Of a DNA stretch of 64,000 bases, positions 22,813 to 36,885 are shown in pieces (within the stretch, counting starts at the first letter, position 1; every line of letters begins with the position of its first letter). Source of the stretch: Gossypium raimondii (taxonomy: Eukaryota > Streptophyta > Magnoliopsida > Malvales > Malvaceae); contig NC_068576.1 of NCBI RefSeq assembly GCF_025698545.1, positions 54,217,094 through 54,281,093 of the forward strand, written 5' to 3'. The translations under genes and the position numbers were made by a program. The notes under the pieces were generated by a model. The model searched no databases, was not told where the DNA came from, and worked only from the letters and a program-made list of their open reading frames with translations.

Positions 22813-24983
22813 GGCAATCAAGGAACCATGGATTAGAATAGGGGAGGTAGTACTAGAACAGGTAAACATCTAGTGCATTTAATACCCTGATCGTGAAATG
22901 TTGAATTTTATTCTCTTGTTAAAGATTTATGATACATAAATTTAATACGATAAATTAAATTAAAATGGTATGATATGAGTTATGAATCGTGGCATTAACT
23001 TGATAAAAAATTATATTAATACAAATGAAATTAATTTTGAATGGATAAAATTTGATTTGAGTTAGAGTGTGGACCTACGTCCAACGATTTTCTTCATCTT
23101 TCCAACTGGAGAAGTAATGTTCAAATTTTGGCATTTCCCGAGTTGAAGTTCCAATGTAGTTGTGGGATATAAGTTGGAGAATTTGGTAAATGGTCTGAAT
23201 TTTGAATGTTCCTTGATGATTAGATGAATACAAAAATACTAAGGATGCAAAACCTTACCTATATATTTAATATGTAGAAAAAACAAATGCTAAGGATAGA
23301 ATAGAATTAATTAGTTGCCTAAATAAAAGGGAAAGAAATTTGGATCTGAAACTTGAATGCAAGACTAGCATTTTGCATTTGTCATCTGAAACTAAACATG
23401 GGTGCTGTCTAAATCAGGTTATTGAAGATAATAAGGACATGGCAGCCAAAGCTCCACATTTCCTGTGGATGACACTCTTATACCAAATCCAAGCAGTCAT
23501 TGGTACACTGAATAAGGACATGATGAAAATTAATTGCAGCAATAAGTGTAGTTTCAAACCTGATTTCCTCATTTGCTTAATATCTTTATACAACAAATTA
23601 TTCCTGAATGTAACTAAAATCTAAAAATAAAAAACTTAAATATTGGGGATATCTCACAAAATGTTAATCTTTTAAAAATTATAGGGATAAAGTTAATTCA
23701 ATGATAAAATGTGATTTTAACTCTTATAAAAATACATAACTCAATTCCAACCCCAAAAAATAATTTCTGATTTCGTCTGTGTTCAACATTATTGTTGTTT
23801 CTTCATCACACTCCAATTTACTAAGAGTTCTTAATCTTAGAGGATTGGTTAAAGTACAATTATTATTATCGTTGAAGTCCAAAGAATTCAAGGGGCCTAA
23901 GAACAATCATCACCGTCATCAAATCTGGTTTATTTGTTCTTTAAATGTTTAAGGATTTAATACATCAATTGGTACCTGAATTTGGTATATTTTCTTTTAA
24001 TATGATATTTATATTTGATAAAAGTTATATATTTTAATACCTAAAGGTAATGAAGTTAACTTTTGTGGGTTTAATTCAACTTTTAAAGGTCGATCTGGTG
24101 GAAGCTAATTAGTAATATTATTAGGTTTGAATTTTCATGATTTTGTTAATAGAACTAATTTAGTTTTAATTGTGAATTTGTTTGATATTGTGTTTAATTT
24201 GTTAAATACAATTATGATGCGTAATTTTTTGGGTTTTAGTGTTGATTGCTAATGTTCTATGTTTGGTTACTAGTGTAATAATAAGAGTAAAAACATATTT
24301 AATACATATGTTTCTAAAATAGTTAAATATAAAATAAAGAATAATTAGTAAAAATTTAAAATACAATTAGAAAGATGAGTAACTCAAGACATCTTCAAAA
24401 TAAGCGAAATATTCTCATTCTCTTTACTAACCAAATATAGCATTAGTTAATTATAAATTTTCATTAAATCTACCTAAAATCTGAATTAAATTAAGAAGTA
24501 GAAGTAAACACTTTTATATTAGGGTACCGAAGTTTATAATTTTTGCTAATAAAAACATCACATTGGAAAAAACATTCAAAAAAGAGTGGAATCATGTATC
24601 AAGTCATTTATATAGTACTTTTATTTTGCTTTCCATCTTTAAATTCTAAAACTTTCAACAAGAGCAAATCATTATCCCTCCCGGCACCCATGCACTATTT
24701 TTAATTCTTTATTGCTGCTGCTTCTTTTCATCTTTTCTAATCCAGTCAATTTCTTCTGATAAAGCTTCCAAGATCAAATTAACTCTGTTTTCAATTCTAC
24801 TGGGTAGGAAATATCTGGGAACCCAAAATGAGGGGCATTTTGTTGGAAATTATAGCCGAAACTATCATATACATCAAAATTTATAGATTTACACTGGTAA
24901 AACATCCGTTACATAGAATCATAGAATGCTTACTTACATCTCAATAAAGAATACCCTACATTTGAGTAAATTACCAATTATAC

Positions 24984-25017
<34 letters not shown>

Positions 25018-25497
25018 TACAACGCTTAAAAGGACTGCACCTTAGTTTCAAGGATCACCAGCAGAAGTAAAGACACGTACTAATATAGCATACACTCTCG
25101 CTCCCACAACCGAGATGGAAAGCCTCTTAGCAGAAGTTACCTCAATCTCGATTTTGCATTCCCGTATTTACGGTTTGATCCTCTTTCTCAAGACTCAGGA
25201 AGTGTCATGATATTCTGGATTCTTAAGCATGTAAAAGAATAACTGGAACCTAGCTCTGGATAATCTTGATAACCTGGAACCATAACTCCAGTTTGGCTCG
25301 ACTCTACTCTGCATATAATTTTCTATGAATCAAAGCCAAGCCTATTATAATGAGCCACCGAGCAGACCAAGTCATCCATGTATGACATATTTGCCTGAAC
25401 CCAAGATGGCTTCAATGCTTAAGAATAAGCCTCGAGAATAAAACTTGGCAACCAAATGACGCCAGTAATTGATGACTCTAAGCAATTAACCTTCTCC
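22813..25497. other. AT-rich spacer with compound microsatellite
   Basis: No supported gene in about 2.7 kb. A (CT)n(AT)n compound microsatellite lies at 24984-25017. Words such as ttggtacctgaatttggt near 23969 resemble the AT-rich repeat flanking SEH1. The last part (from about 25020) is probably SPA 3' UTR and flank. Confidence 0.5.
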
Positions 25498-28400
25498 TTA
25501 AACCATCTGCAATACTTTAATACATCCACTAGAATTTGCAGCAACAACCATGTCTGATTTCCCTCTCCAGCAAACACTTGATACAAACAGCCCGTTGTCA
25601 TCATCCGTGTCTTTCCCAGAAATGGGATCAATGGACCCAAATTTATGAGAAGTTATTGGCATAGGCAGTGATCTATAGTATGCATAAACCTAGGACAGCA
25701 TTTCAATATGTTAATGCTTTGCAGTCAAAACAAGCAGATAATGCATTTATTGAGTGATAATAGATCCCTCCCCCCCCTGCCTCATGAAAACTGAAGAAAA
25801 CCAAGCTTAAGTTAAGGATACCTCATTTGTTTCTGAGCCACATGCTATAAAACCATCAACAACGGATAATCCAACAAAATTCTGGAGAAGCAGGTAAAAC
25901 ATCAGAACCAAACCCAAATGAACAAAAAGGCTTGCCAGGGTCAAGAATATTAGTGACAAAAAACTATTTTTTAGCAGAGAAATGCCAACCTTCTCATTTG
26001 TATGTCCAGAAAATGTTAAGCTGCAAGCATTAGAGGACAGGCCCCCACTGCTAGTTTTATTGAGATCCCAAAGCTTTAATGTGTTGTCAGTGGAAGCAGT
26101 AACTACAGTTTCCGAGTCCAGGAACTTCACATAGCTCACGGCTTTATCATGACCATCAAGAACACACCATGGGGCTCTAGCATTCCGAAGATCATAGCAA
26201 TATGTTTTGTAATCCGCAGATCCAAATGCCAGTAAATGAGGGGAATGAGCAGAAAACTGAACACAGCAGACATTTGCAATGTTCCTGATGGTTCCCAAGC
26301 AGTTCATCTACACCCAGAAAGGAGGGGGGAGAAGGTTAATCTCATAAGCTTAGGCAACTTAGAGCAGTGCTTTCAAGGCACCTTGAATGATGGAAGATCA
26401 TTATGTTTATGCAAAAACAGTTCAAATTCATATCCAACCTGCACAACATGCATAAACAGATGAGGACAGTTTCTTGTGATCTTTATAACTCCTCTATGAC
26501 TTAAATTCTATGGCATTTGTAAACAAAAAATGAAGATCCATAAAATCATTCCTATTAATTGCTTTGTCCAATACGCTTAGGTAAGAAAAGTGTTCATCCA
26601 TGATCAACAAGAGCGGTGAGTTGTAGACATTCTCATACAACTTATTTCTTTGATATGTTGAATAAAACAAAGTATGGACAACCAGGAGACTAACGTGTGT
26701 CTCGCACCAGTGGGCTTAACTTAACCTGGGTATGAGATCCAGCTTCTGCATTTATACTCTTTTTGTTGCTCTACCTAATTTGAATAGTTTTCAGAGGGGA
26801 AAAAAGCCACGTATTTTATGCTATTAAAGCCATAAGAGACTGAAGGAGAACATACCTCGTTAATGCTCCATAGTTTCACGGAACAGTCATCACTGCCACT
26901 AGCCAATTTTGTTGGATACACTTGAGAAAAGTCAACAGACCAGGCTCTCTTTTCATGTTCAATGTAATGAGAGATAGCTTGACCGGTGCTTGCATCCCAT
27001 AACTGGATCTCATCCAAGCAAATAGTATCAATGAGCGATACATGAATTTTATAGAAAATACTAAAGGTAATTTCAACAGCAATATCTTATGATGGATAAG
27101 GAAATGACTAAGCTGCATGCAAAGCAAATTAAAAAGAATCATGGTTATTCCAGGAGCCAAGAGCTTTGCATTTCAAATGTATTATGGCACAAAGGAACCA
27201 ACATACATAAGCTATACCCACAACATTATTTAAACAAATGAGACTTCTTGATCGAAAAATTCACTAGCAGCATCCAAAAGTATAGCATGGGGTTGAACAA
27301 GGGGACCTCCAAAACCATCACAGACACCACTTTGAACATGGTTATAGATGGTATATCAATTTTCTTAAAGCCTATGATTCAAATTTATGTCTAACGAAGC
27401 TTTAGATTAAACTTACCATCAAAAGTTAAATAAACCTATGATGGTAGCAATCAAGCTATTGTGAAGTACTGTAGTTAGACAGTTCTAAGCCATGTACTTA
27501 GCTTCTAAGACCAGAACAGTTTCATAGGTCAAGCGAAAGATTTCTGGTTTTCGTTCAGGAACAACCATCACCTACAGGCTATATGATCAGCAGCATAAGG
27601 AAAAGCGACTAGTTTCAGAATTGCCAAGAGGAAATAGAAAAAGAATATCCAAATTTATTAGAAGTTCAGCAAACTTTGAACCAAAAGAGATTCAATGGAA
27701 ATGTCACAAGAACTAAGGACAACCGAAGTTTTGAGGTAAGCACGTAAAATACAAGCAGCTCCTGTGAAGTTAGAATCTAACAAAAATCCCCTGCAATTAT
27801 ACCAGAGATATGACAGTTGCCACAAGCATTCACTTCATCAACGTTCATACCAAAAAAAACCCTGGTTCCTTAAAGTAGAAAATCTACAAGTCTGGAAAGA
27901 TGTACAAACCTTAACCAGACCGTCGTAGTCAGTTGAAGCCAGATAGTTCTTGATATAGTTATTCCAGCAAACACAGCTAAGCTTTGATTTGTTTAACATC
28001 TCAATGACTGGATAATGAACATCAACAGAGTCATTAAAAAGTGCATTAAATTCGAATATCTTTATTTTCTTAGAGACACCAGCAGCAGCAAAATAATCCT
28101 CGTCACGATCAAAACTTAAAGAACAGATTACATTCGCAGAGTTGTTGAACTCCCCACTTCTCATTATCCCACGGACTTCAAACTTGCTATATCGAGCATA
28201 CTTACACAAACCATCAAAGAATGCTCCAAGGCAATCAGGAGGATTCGGTATTTCTTCATTGTTTTGTGTCAAATGCCCATTGTCACGATTTTTCAGTAAA
28301 TCCTTATCTGGCCGTCTCATAGAATCGGTCTCATGAAAAGGGACTCTTGACCTCATAGAGAAATAAGCAGATTCAAGCTGATTGATATTTCTCATTAACC

Positions 28401-31025
28401 TCATTTCATTGTCACTGGAAAACGGGTATAAACTTAAATGCATCTCCGAGATTGGAGGTTCTTTACTATGGTGCCTACATTCCCTCGCATTGATGGAAGA
28501 ATAAGTAAAAGGTTTTCTAGAAAAGTGCCTTCTTTTCTCAACCTCTTTAATATCTGCTTCCAAGCAAGCAATATCTTCCATTAGTTTTGAGGCATGCTTC
28601 TGCTTTTGCTCTTTTGATAAACCAAGGAAATGCAATAATAATTCTGATTCAGTATCATCTTGGTTAATGGATGACGACAATTCTTCTGCAAATACTTCCT
28701 GGAATCCATTAAGTACTTCAGATTGTAGGATATCCCTGATAAATATCAACAACTATAAACTTAGAATCCTATATTGAATTATAAATGGACATCAGGGCCC
28801 GAACATTTACAAATACAAGCACAAAGAAATCAAGTTTGTACTAACGTAAGCATTGATGCTTAAGACTTAGCCATTGAATAATAAAACTGAAAATGGTTTC
28901 ATCAACATACCGTTACCTGAAATTTAATTCCATGCAGATCTCCAAGATGTGCCTTACATGGTGCATTTTAACTACTTCCACATTTTTGTTTTTTATAGTT
29001 TGTTAATTTTCTATTCTTGTTCTTTCCAACAATAATAAATGGAATATAATTCTCCAATCAATTCATCATCTGATTCACTGATGCTTTTTGCAAGATACAT
29101 AGGTTATCATAGAGATATAGCTTACTAGATATATATATATATATATAATTATCATAGTCTAATCACTAAGGCATTTAAAATTCTAGCCTACACATTGGCA
29201 TGCTACTTTTTCAAAGTCTCCATATCCAACATCAGTTATAAGATTCTAGAGCTTCACATTTAGCACCGATGAACAATTTGTAGTACCTGGTTGTTGGGCG
29301 CAAAGAAGGTTCTGGGTGAAGTAGTCTAAGACAAAATCCAGCTTCCTTGAGATTTTCTGACAGAAAAGTTGGAGGAAAAATCCTATGGCGTAGATCCAAC
29401 ATTGCAGCAGCATGTCCTCTCTCAGATTCAAATTGACAAAGCAACTGAAAGAAACAATCAAATTGCTATTTAGAACGAATACAAATATCCACTCTCTTCC
29501 ATGCAGATCAAAAATAGATAAGAAAACAAATAAAAGATAGCAGAACAATTGGTTTTTGTACCTCAAAAAGCAGCACACCCAAACTGTATATATTAGATAA
29601 AATTGTGCAAACAGCTTCATTGATATCCTCTGGACTAGCATACCACTTCTCTTCCAACTGCTCATTCACAGAGACTGACTGATGCTGAGCTGAATTAGAA
29701 GAATGAGAGCTCCCAAAATTGCTAAATTGTGTATTTGGACAATGTTCGCTAGATCCATTGTGAGAAAATTGGGTGTTTATGGTTTCATTTTTGAGGTTAG
29801 CTCTAGAATGAAACAGAGGCCACCTAGTCAAGTTTGTGTTCTCATTGATCTTTTGCTTTTTAGCACAAAGACCAATTGAGGAAATCATCCCCTGCTTCAT
29901 TGGCCTTCTCCTAGTCATAAAGTTCTCGGAAGGAGAGGAATCTTTATCCCACATGGTATCTAGAAGCCCTTTCTGAACACCTGAACCAATATATTTAACC
30001 TGATTAGCTTGCAACAACTTGAAGCAAGAAGGGCGCAAGTCATGCAAGATAGCTCCTTGAGAATGAGAATAATCAACCAGATCCACAATTTGCCTAAATA
30101 TATACAAGCACTCAGCTTTGTTTGCTTTATGAGACTGAACTTTCAGCCATTCTCTCAAGTTTATCCCATCATGATCACGCTCACCAGCCCTTGGCACTAT
30201 GATCCCATTGGGAGAAGTCACAACAGCTCTATTATCCAAGATTAGTGAAGTATTAGAAGCCACCACAGGGCTTCCAGCAGGTTTCACAGGAGGAATAGGA
30301 GCCACCATAGTTTGCCCGGTAGATTTTGTGTTATTTCGATGTCTAAGGTCAACTCTGGAGGCATCATGAGAAGGACCTCTACATATAATGCCCTTACCTT
30401 TCAATGTAGTTTTAACAAAAAATTCAGAAAATCCTGATTTGGATAAAATCTTTGTCTTGATACCTCCATGAGATTGCTGACTGCCAGAAACCTCATTATT
30501 TTCACCACCAATCAATTGTGCTGCAGCTTCAGTCTGCCCATCACTCAAAGGTTTGTGACCCAAAATTTCAGGAAAAGATGCACACCTTGCATCCAGTGGC
30601 ATACTTGGCATTGCCTGACTGTTGTCCATCTTGCCGCATGAACCCCCACTTCCTGATCCGCTTCCCAACTGATAAAGATGTTGCCAACGGCTCTGCCTCA
30701 TCTGCGTTTTTTCTCTATAATTTGATGTACCAACTACGGGTATGTTAGAGCCATTATAGTTTCTCAAAGTTAACTCTTCAACCATGTCATTTTCATCATT
30801 ATAAGTACAAGGGCTAGTACACCCATGTTCCAACGCATTCTTTCCTTCCAATACATCACCAAGAACACGGAATGAAGCATTAACCTCAACTGGTATCACC
30901 ATTTCTTGGGACACCAACACGTTGCAGTTGTCAGATTTGACCAAATACTCAACCTCTTTGCCCTGAAGGTGAGCCCCCTCAGCTGCATCTATTGGAGCTA
31001 CTTCTTCAATTATTTCTTCATCCAT
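25498..31025 (-). CDS. SPA2: SPA1-related protein (COP1/SPA E3 ligase subunit), SPA2-like
   Basis: Coding exons (minus): 29562-31025, 29287-29444, 27910-28735, 26856-27002, 25990-26307, 25822-25881, 25498-25689; all junctions are GT-AG and the total is 1054 residues, close to Arabidopsis SPA1/SPA2. Order: low-complexity N-terminus; kinase-like domain in exon 1 ([13 protein letters not shown], then [12 protein letters not shown] at about 327-338, with the catalytic HRD loop degenerate); coiled coil in exon 3 ([20 protein letters not shown]); C-terminal WD40 propeller ([35 protein letters not shown], ends CIKVLQMV). SPA proteins partner COP1 in the nucleus to ubiquitinate light-signalling factors such as HY5 and CO and so repress photomorphogenesis. 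The N-terminal sequence ([10 protein letters not shown]) favours SPA2 over SPA1. A 5' UTR intron is likely (31082-31569). Confidence 0.95.
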
Positions 31026-31081
31026 GCTTTAGGCGCAAACTTTCATCCAACGAAATGTCTTCTTTCACTGCATATTGCTTC

Positions 31082-31569
31082 CTAGTGAGAAACCATTATA
31101 ATCATGTCTGTAACTGTTATCATCAACCCCACAAATCTAAGGGAAGTGCCAATTGCATATTCGTTAGGTTTAAAGATATCCAAACGGCCTTACACAAGAA
31201 TTCCTCAATTTTCATGAAGTGCATAGTTTGAATTGCCGACAAGCAAATATGTGTACAAATATTAAGCAATAAACTTCTTATTTGTTGAAATTGTGAATCA
31301 AAACGTCTAAGCACTGCTAAAAACACAGGCAAGAGCGTGAGCAATCAAATTCGCTTTTATTCCAATTTCATAAAACCTAATAACGCTTCCCTATAATGCA
31401 GAAAATGAAATTAAAATTCCAAAGTCTCAATTATTTCGTTATTCTCAACCAGTTCCAAAACACCCCAACCCCAATCAATATTAAGCAAGGATTATTTCAT
31501 CACTTATTTTCTGGCAATAGAAAAGAAACCAACCAGAAATGGGAAAAAAATCAATTTAAGAAAACATAC
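31082..31569 (-). other. Probable 5' UTR intron of the SPA gene
   Basis: On the minus strand a donor GTGCG|GTATG (intron begins 31569) and an acceptor TCACTAG|GAAGC (exon resumes 31081) bracket an AT-rich 488-bp stretch just before the start codon. The upstream leader exon would run from about 31570 to 31740, a purine-rich stretch with aaccctaga-type motifs common in plant leaders. Confidence 0.5.
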
Positions 31570-31740
31570 CGCACCAATTCTTGGAACTGAAAACTCGAAG
31601 AACTTGACCCGCCCAAGTGAAGAGGTGAGAATCCGCGAAGTAGAAAAGGAGAAAGGCTAAAACTGGGAATCAAAAAGAAAAAAATCGAGAAACCCTAGAA
31701 ATCTTAGAACCCTAAGAAGCAATGAAGGTGAAGAAAAAAA

Positions 31741-33026
31741 GTTGGATGGATAAAGTAATTATTATTCCTGAATTTTGGAAAATTAATAATATCTTCAGTT
31801 AGAGAAGCAAAATTTAAAAGTTACTGGAATTTGGCCCCGCCACGTCGGGGATTCACGCTTCTCTCAATTTATATATTTCAATTCCTTATAAATAATAATC
31901 AATTGTATTTTGATAAATTAATTCTAATTATTTAAATTTTATACCTATTCTAAAAATTATATACATTTTTTATGAAAAGATGGAAGTTTTAATTTTACCC
32001 TCTCCCTTCATTCTTTTTTCTTATTTTCTCCCCCCATCTACTTTTTCCACATGTGGTAGATTAGAATGTTAACTTTAGGAGGATTAAGCTAAATTTTATA
32101 TAATATCTTGTAATATATTAATTATTATATGAAAATTTTGTTCCATATTATTTTCTTAAATATATACAAGTTCAAAAGAAATACCATATCATTAATTAAA
32201 ATTGTGCACAACGTTTTTCAATGAAATAAAATCACTAAATATAGAGCCTAAATCCAAAGCTTCAATTATCCCTCTCAATATAAACAACAAGATTATCTAT
32301 AAAAAACCTCCCCAAACTTAGCTTCTTCAATAAGATTTTCCTTTATTTTTATGAAGAATATTTTTTAATATTATTTTAGTACTATAAAAATATTGGAAAG
32401 ACCTACTTCTACATTTGGGAGAGTCATAGTATAGTTCGTATATAAAGGGAAATTAAAATTTTAAACCTTAGGACTCCACCACTGCAATTCGAAAAATATA
32501 TAAACTATAATTAACTAATTATAAAATTAAATTAAGTATAATACAAAAACTATTCTTCAACCACAAAAGTAAATAGGTGCCCAAATCATATATTTTATTG
32601 TAAAAATCTGAGTAACATAAATATCTATATTTTAAAGTTAAAACTTAAATGTGATGTCTTATTTAATAATCATCACTACTACAACTTGGCAATAACTTCC
32701 AAAAAAGGTAATCTGACAGAGCGTATTCTAGCAGCACCATTTCCTAACGTCATTGCCACAGCACATGTGATGCTGAAGAAATTTATACAGACTCTAAAAG
32801 TAGATGTTACTCGGACAGGTAAATTTCAAAAACTGATACATATCTGACACCATTATGCTTTTCTCCTAAGCTTTTTCATATATTTCACACATCATACCTC
32901 TATATTTATATTTAAATATGTGCTATTTCGAATAACAAAAGTAACATAGCTAAATAACCACCTAAATTCACAGCAATTCCTCACCACTAAAATAAACTGA
33001 ATATCAACCAAAAATCGAATAATCCT
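31741..33026. other. Spacer between SPA and ADNT1
   Basis: SPA promoter side on the left and ADNT1 3' flank on the right (both genes read leftward). AT-rich, with no gene and no repeat structure that I could resolve. Confidence 0.5.
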
Positions 33027-36000
33027 TCAATCAGATATCCTTAACTCAACCCCAAGAACATCCTTCACCAACTCGTATGTGACGAATGCAATTGCTATCG
33101 ATGGAACCACCTGACGAAAATGGCAAACAACATTTTATTATTTAAATGTACAGGTAAGAAGTATACAAGTACAGGCACTTTTCTTCAAACAGAATGCAAG
33201 AAGTTAACGATAGAGAAAAAGTATTTGGTACATCAAGAGCAAGTTGATTGCAGAGACTAAGATGTTACACTAACCTTCACTGAATTGGGAACCAAACCCT
33301 TGTATAATGCTCCAAAACCCTCATACCGAACTGTTTTCCTGAATGCATCAACCATACCAGTATATTCAAGGGGAGCCTTGCTATTCCCATCACCAGTGAC
33401 AACTGAAGCTGCATCTTTCCAGCCCGCCATCTGCATTCTACGTCGAATGACATCAAGAGGGTAAGCAACTGTCTGGCCAACGGTTCCAGCAGCAGCTCCA
33501 CATGCCAGCTTTGTTGTGACACCTAATTCAGAGTCCTCAACTAGCCCAAATGGTCTCCTTTTGATCAACCAGTCTTTCAGAGATTCATAAACCGCAAAGT
33601 TAAGACCTACATAGGGTACCTATAAACATCATAAGAAACATTTAGGCTTTTGCATACAAACATAAGGTGAAAGATTCTTCCATTACTGAAGTCATATACT
33701 AAAAGTAGAAAAGTATCAGACATTGGAATTTGACTGTTAGCCATGAACAGCTATATGCCATACAAAAACCAACACATACTTAAGTTCAGGCAGACCATAA
33801 ATGGAACTCGTTATACTAGTAGAAGACTAGATGCATCTGGATGCTCATACCTAGAATGCATAAGGCAGTAAATTATGCAGGTAGTCAGATTGCAAAAGTT
33901 TTACTTACAACTCCTATTACTGAAGGTAACCAGCCTTTGTACAAAGCACGAGGTCCTTCTTCCCACAAGACTGTAGTAAGAGCATGAAAGATTCCTCTAT
34001 AGTGGCGAGGTGACATCTCGGTCTGCAAATATAACATGTGGATGGTAGCCATCAAGTGATAACAAGAGGCTAGTCTGTCCCTAAAGGCAAAAGAGAGTTG
34101 ATCCAACTTAAGTCAACTAAATTAATGTTTCAGAAAGAAACTCAAAAGATTACCTGGACAGTTAGACGACCTCGTACCATATCCATTGGATAAGTGGCTG
34201 ACATGGCAATGATTCCAGCACATGCACCAGCTCCAAGGCGTAGAAGTGGCGTGAGTTGAGCATCCTCTACAAGAAAAAATTAAACGAAGAAAGTACTTAG
34301 TAAAATGCTAACCACAACATCAATAATTACTGCAAAATGCAAACTCTTCTGCCAATCAAGGCCATATAAGAGATTCCATTTTCCCTTCACATGATAAATG
34401 CAGACTGAAAGTATGCATGTACACGCTTTGTTGGCACAACCAAGTGCATTTGTCTCTTTTGACACAAAATCAGATATTCAGCACACCAAGTTCACAATCA
34501 GGACATGTTTCCCTCAATAGTTGCATAGTCAATAAAATTGAATCATGCCAATCAGCTTCAGATCTCAGTCACATCATAAGTGCAATTGGAGGGATAAATA
34601 AAAACAACAATTGTGAAGGCAAAAAGGATACAGGCATACCAATTCCTGATTGCTGCCGGTAAAGGTATAAAATCCCCCTATATTCAGAAAGAAGTAGAAG
34701 GGAAGATATCAGTTCATATTTTGTATACAGTTGTTCAAAGATAAATTTTGGATACTGAGACAGGCATCCTTTTAACTGTTTTGGTAAAAATTTGTGATAA
34801 AAACAACTTAAGGCCAAGGCTTACTTAGATGCTTCCTCATAGCTAAAAAACTTCACGGCTGAGTTTGGGATGATGCGAGCACAATTAGTACCATTGCCTT
34901 TAAACATTCCTCTAAAACCCTCGGTTTTCCATATATATTTTAAACCCTGGATTGTTCCATTGTATTTTATACCATGCGGATTCTGCACCTGCAGGTTCAA
35001 AAAGGAAATCCTGTAATCTGTACTCTAAGTGAAAGAAACTAAACTATAATACTGATACACTAAGAAAACATACCACGCATTTAAAGAACTACACCATAAG
35101 CAAAACCAATAATAGATATTAAGTTGAGTGTTCAATCTAGAAGAATAAGATGACAATAAAATGAGAACTTAACGAATAAGGACCAAATGACAACAATAAA
35201 ATATTAAATTAACTACCTGAAGTAAAATCTTTAATCTTTCTAGGGGGGCAACAGCACTACGTGACCTGAAACAGATATAACATACATTCAGTAAATGCAA
35301 TATGCAATGAATGGTAAGTCAAACATGATATCAACGAGAAGTGAAGAAAACCATCAAAATATCAATGTGTTAACATTTCTCCCTACGACCCTTCCATTCA
35401 ATTGCAACTATTTTTCAAACGAAAAAAGTTACAAGCAAACTTGTAGACCAAGGAATGACTACATTCTTCACTGATCAGCATCAAAGATTCAATTCTCCCT
35501 CATTTCCTCTATTCAATTCTCACAACTACCCATCAAGGCCACAAGAGTTACCACCAAATTTCTCGAAGCATCAAATGCCACCATCACCATGTTCTCATCC
35601 TTGAAGTTTAAAGAAAATGCTCCCCTACCCTTAAGAGAGTGGAAAATATGAAATGGGAATGACCGTATTGATAAAACATCTTGTTAAATATGTCACGATA
35701 TTTAAAACCCTAAAGTATCAAGTCCTGCAAAATCCTAAAAGCGGAGAAAGAGCTTTTCTTCTGAAGGTTCAAACAACATTAAACTATCATTCTATAAAAG
35801 ATTAACTCCTAATTTAAACAAATTATTTATATGTCCTATATTTCCAATTTATCATCAGTTCTTCAAAAATAACAGGGAAAAAGGGACCCCGATTAAGTAT
35901 CATCATAATCAGAGTATTACTAGAAAAAGAAAAGGTTTAAAATTTCAATAGCTGCTTTCACCAAAAAAAAAATTCAATAGCTGCAAGGAAGAATAAAACA

Positions 36001-36436
36001 TACAGGAGAATATTTCCATGAAAAATAATAAAAAAATCACTGGTTCTAAAACAATGAAATGAATCCATAGCAAAAAGAATAATATTAAAAATGTTAGCTG
36101 AAAGTGGGAAAAAAAATTACTATATCAGTTGAACAAATACGGCCCTTCTTTTTCTATTGTCAAGACTGAAGAAACTAAAAAAAGTCTCAAAAATAAAGTA
36201 AAAATACGATCAAACTACTTAAACAAAAAAAGGGGGGGGGGGGGGAAGCGAATCTTTTAAAAGAAACAAGTGACTCACACTCCACCGGCGACACCACCAG
36301 CGACTAGAGACTTGCAAATACTAAGGAACGCGTGGCTCGGCGCTTGAACTCCTTCCTTAGCGAACTTCGCTTCTTCCGCCAGATTCACAATCGTCGTGAC
36401 AGCCGACTCGCTCCTTTTCACGTCCTCAGACGCCAT
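33027..36436 (-). CDS. ADNT1: Mitochondrial adenine nucleotide transporter ADNT1
   Basis: Eight exons (minus): 36279-36436, 35217-35265, 34825-34988, 34640-34677, 34154-34266, 33909-34022, 33275-33619, 33027-33110; all GT-AG, 354 residues, against 352 in Arabidopsis as I recall. It is a mitochondrial carrier family protein with three repeats, each showing the Px[DE]xx[KR] signature: PLERLK at about 60, PMDMVR at about 163, PLDVIR at about 266. Six transmembrane helices are expected in the inner mitochondrial membrane. The N-terminus MASEDVKRSESAVTTIVNL is characteristic of ADNT1, which exchanges cytosolic AMP for matrix ATP or ADP. I chose this ATG because the upstream extension of the frame, to 36571, is not family-like. 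Intron 1 contains a C14 tract in the transcript. The small 38-bp exon 4 is typical of the gene. Confidence 0.95.
36232..36245 (+). repeat. G14 homopolymer in ADNT1 intron 1
   Basis: Fourteen consecutive G on plus, preceded by an A run; the transcript strand carries C14 only about 33 bases after the intron 1 donor. It is a possible assembly or slippage hotspot and G-quadruplex former. Confidence 0.85.
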
Positions 36437-36885
36437 CTTTTGAGAGAGACAAAAGTAAAATGACGAAAAAAAAGCTAGCCGGAAGATATATCGACGGAAC
36501 TTAGTTATCCGGTCGAATATGGCGTTAACCGACCCCGGCAATCGGCGAAGAAGAGGATATCGTCTTTCCAATGATTATGGTAAGGAGACAGAACGAGAAA
36601 GCATTGGCCGAGGAGTTCAAAGAGGGAGGCGCTTTGGAGGAAAATATGACTGTCTTAATACCCTTATTCGAGGAAATGGATAAAAATATGTGCGTAAACT
36701 TATTTAATTGTGGCTAAAATTGATGTTAAGTGTAAAATAAGACTTAACTCAATGATAAAATTATCCAAAATTAAAACCAAAATAATATCTACATTTCATT
36801 TTTAATTTATATGGATTTTTAAATAATAATATTTGATGCACCGTCAATATATAATTAAAAAATTATAGAATATTTATAAATAAAT
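36437..36885. other. ADNT1 leader and promoter region
   Basis: Upstream of the ADNT1 start; the first 200 bases are GC-richer, as in a leader. No clear TATA box was chosen. The rest is AT-rich. Confidence 0.45.

Noticed and set aside
23340-23624. 94-codon plus frame
   Set aside because: Not like any family, starts at a TTG, and lies in AT-rich spacer.
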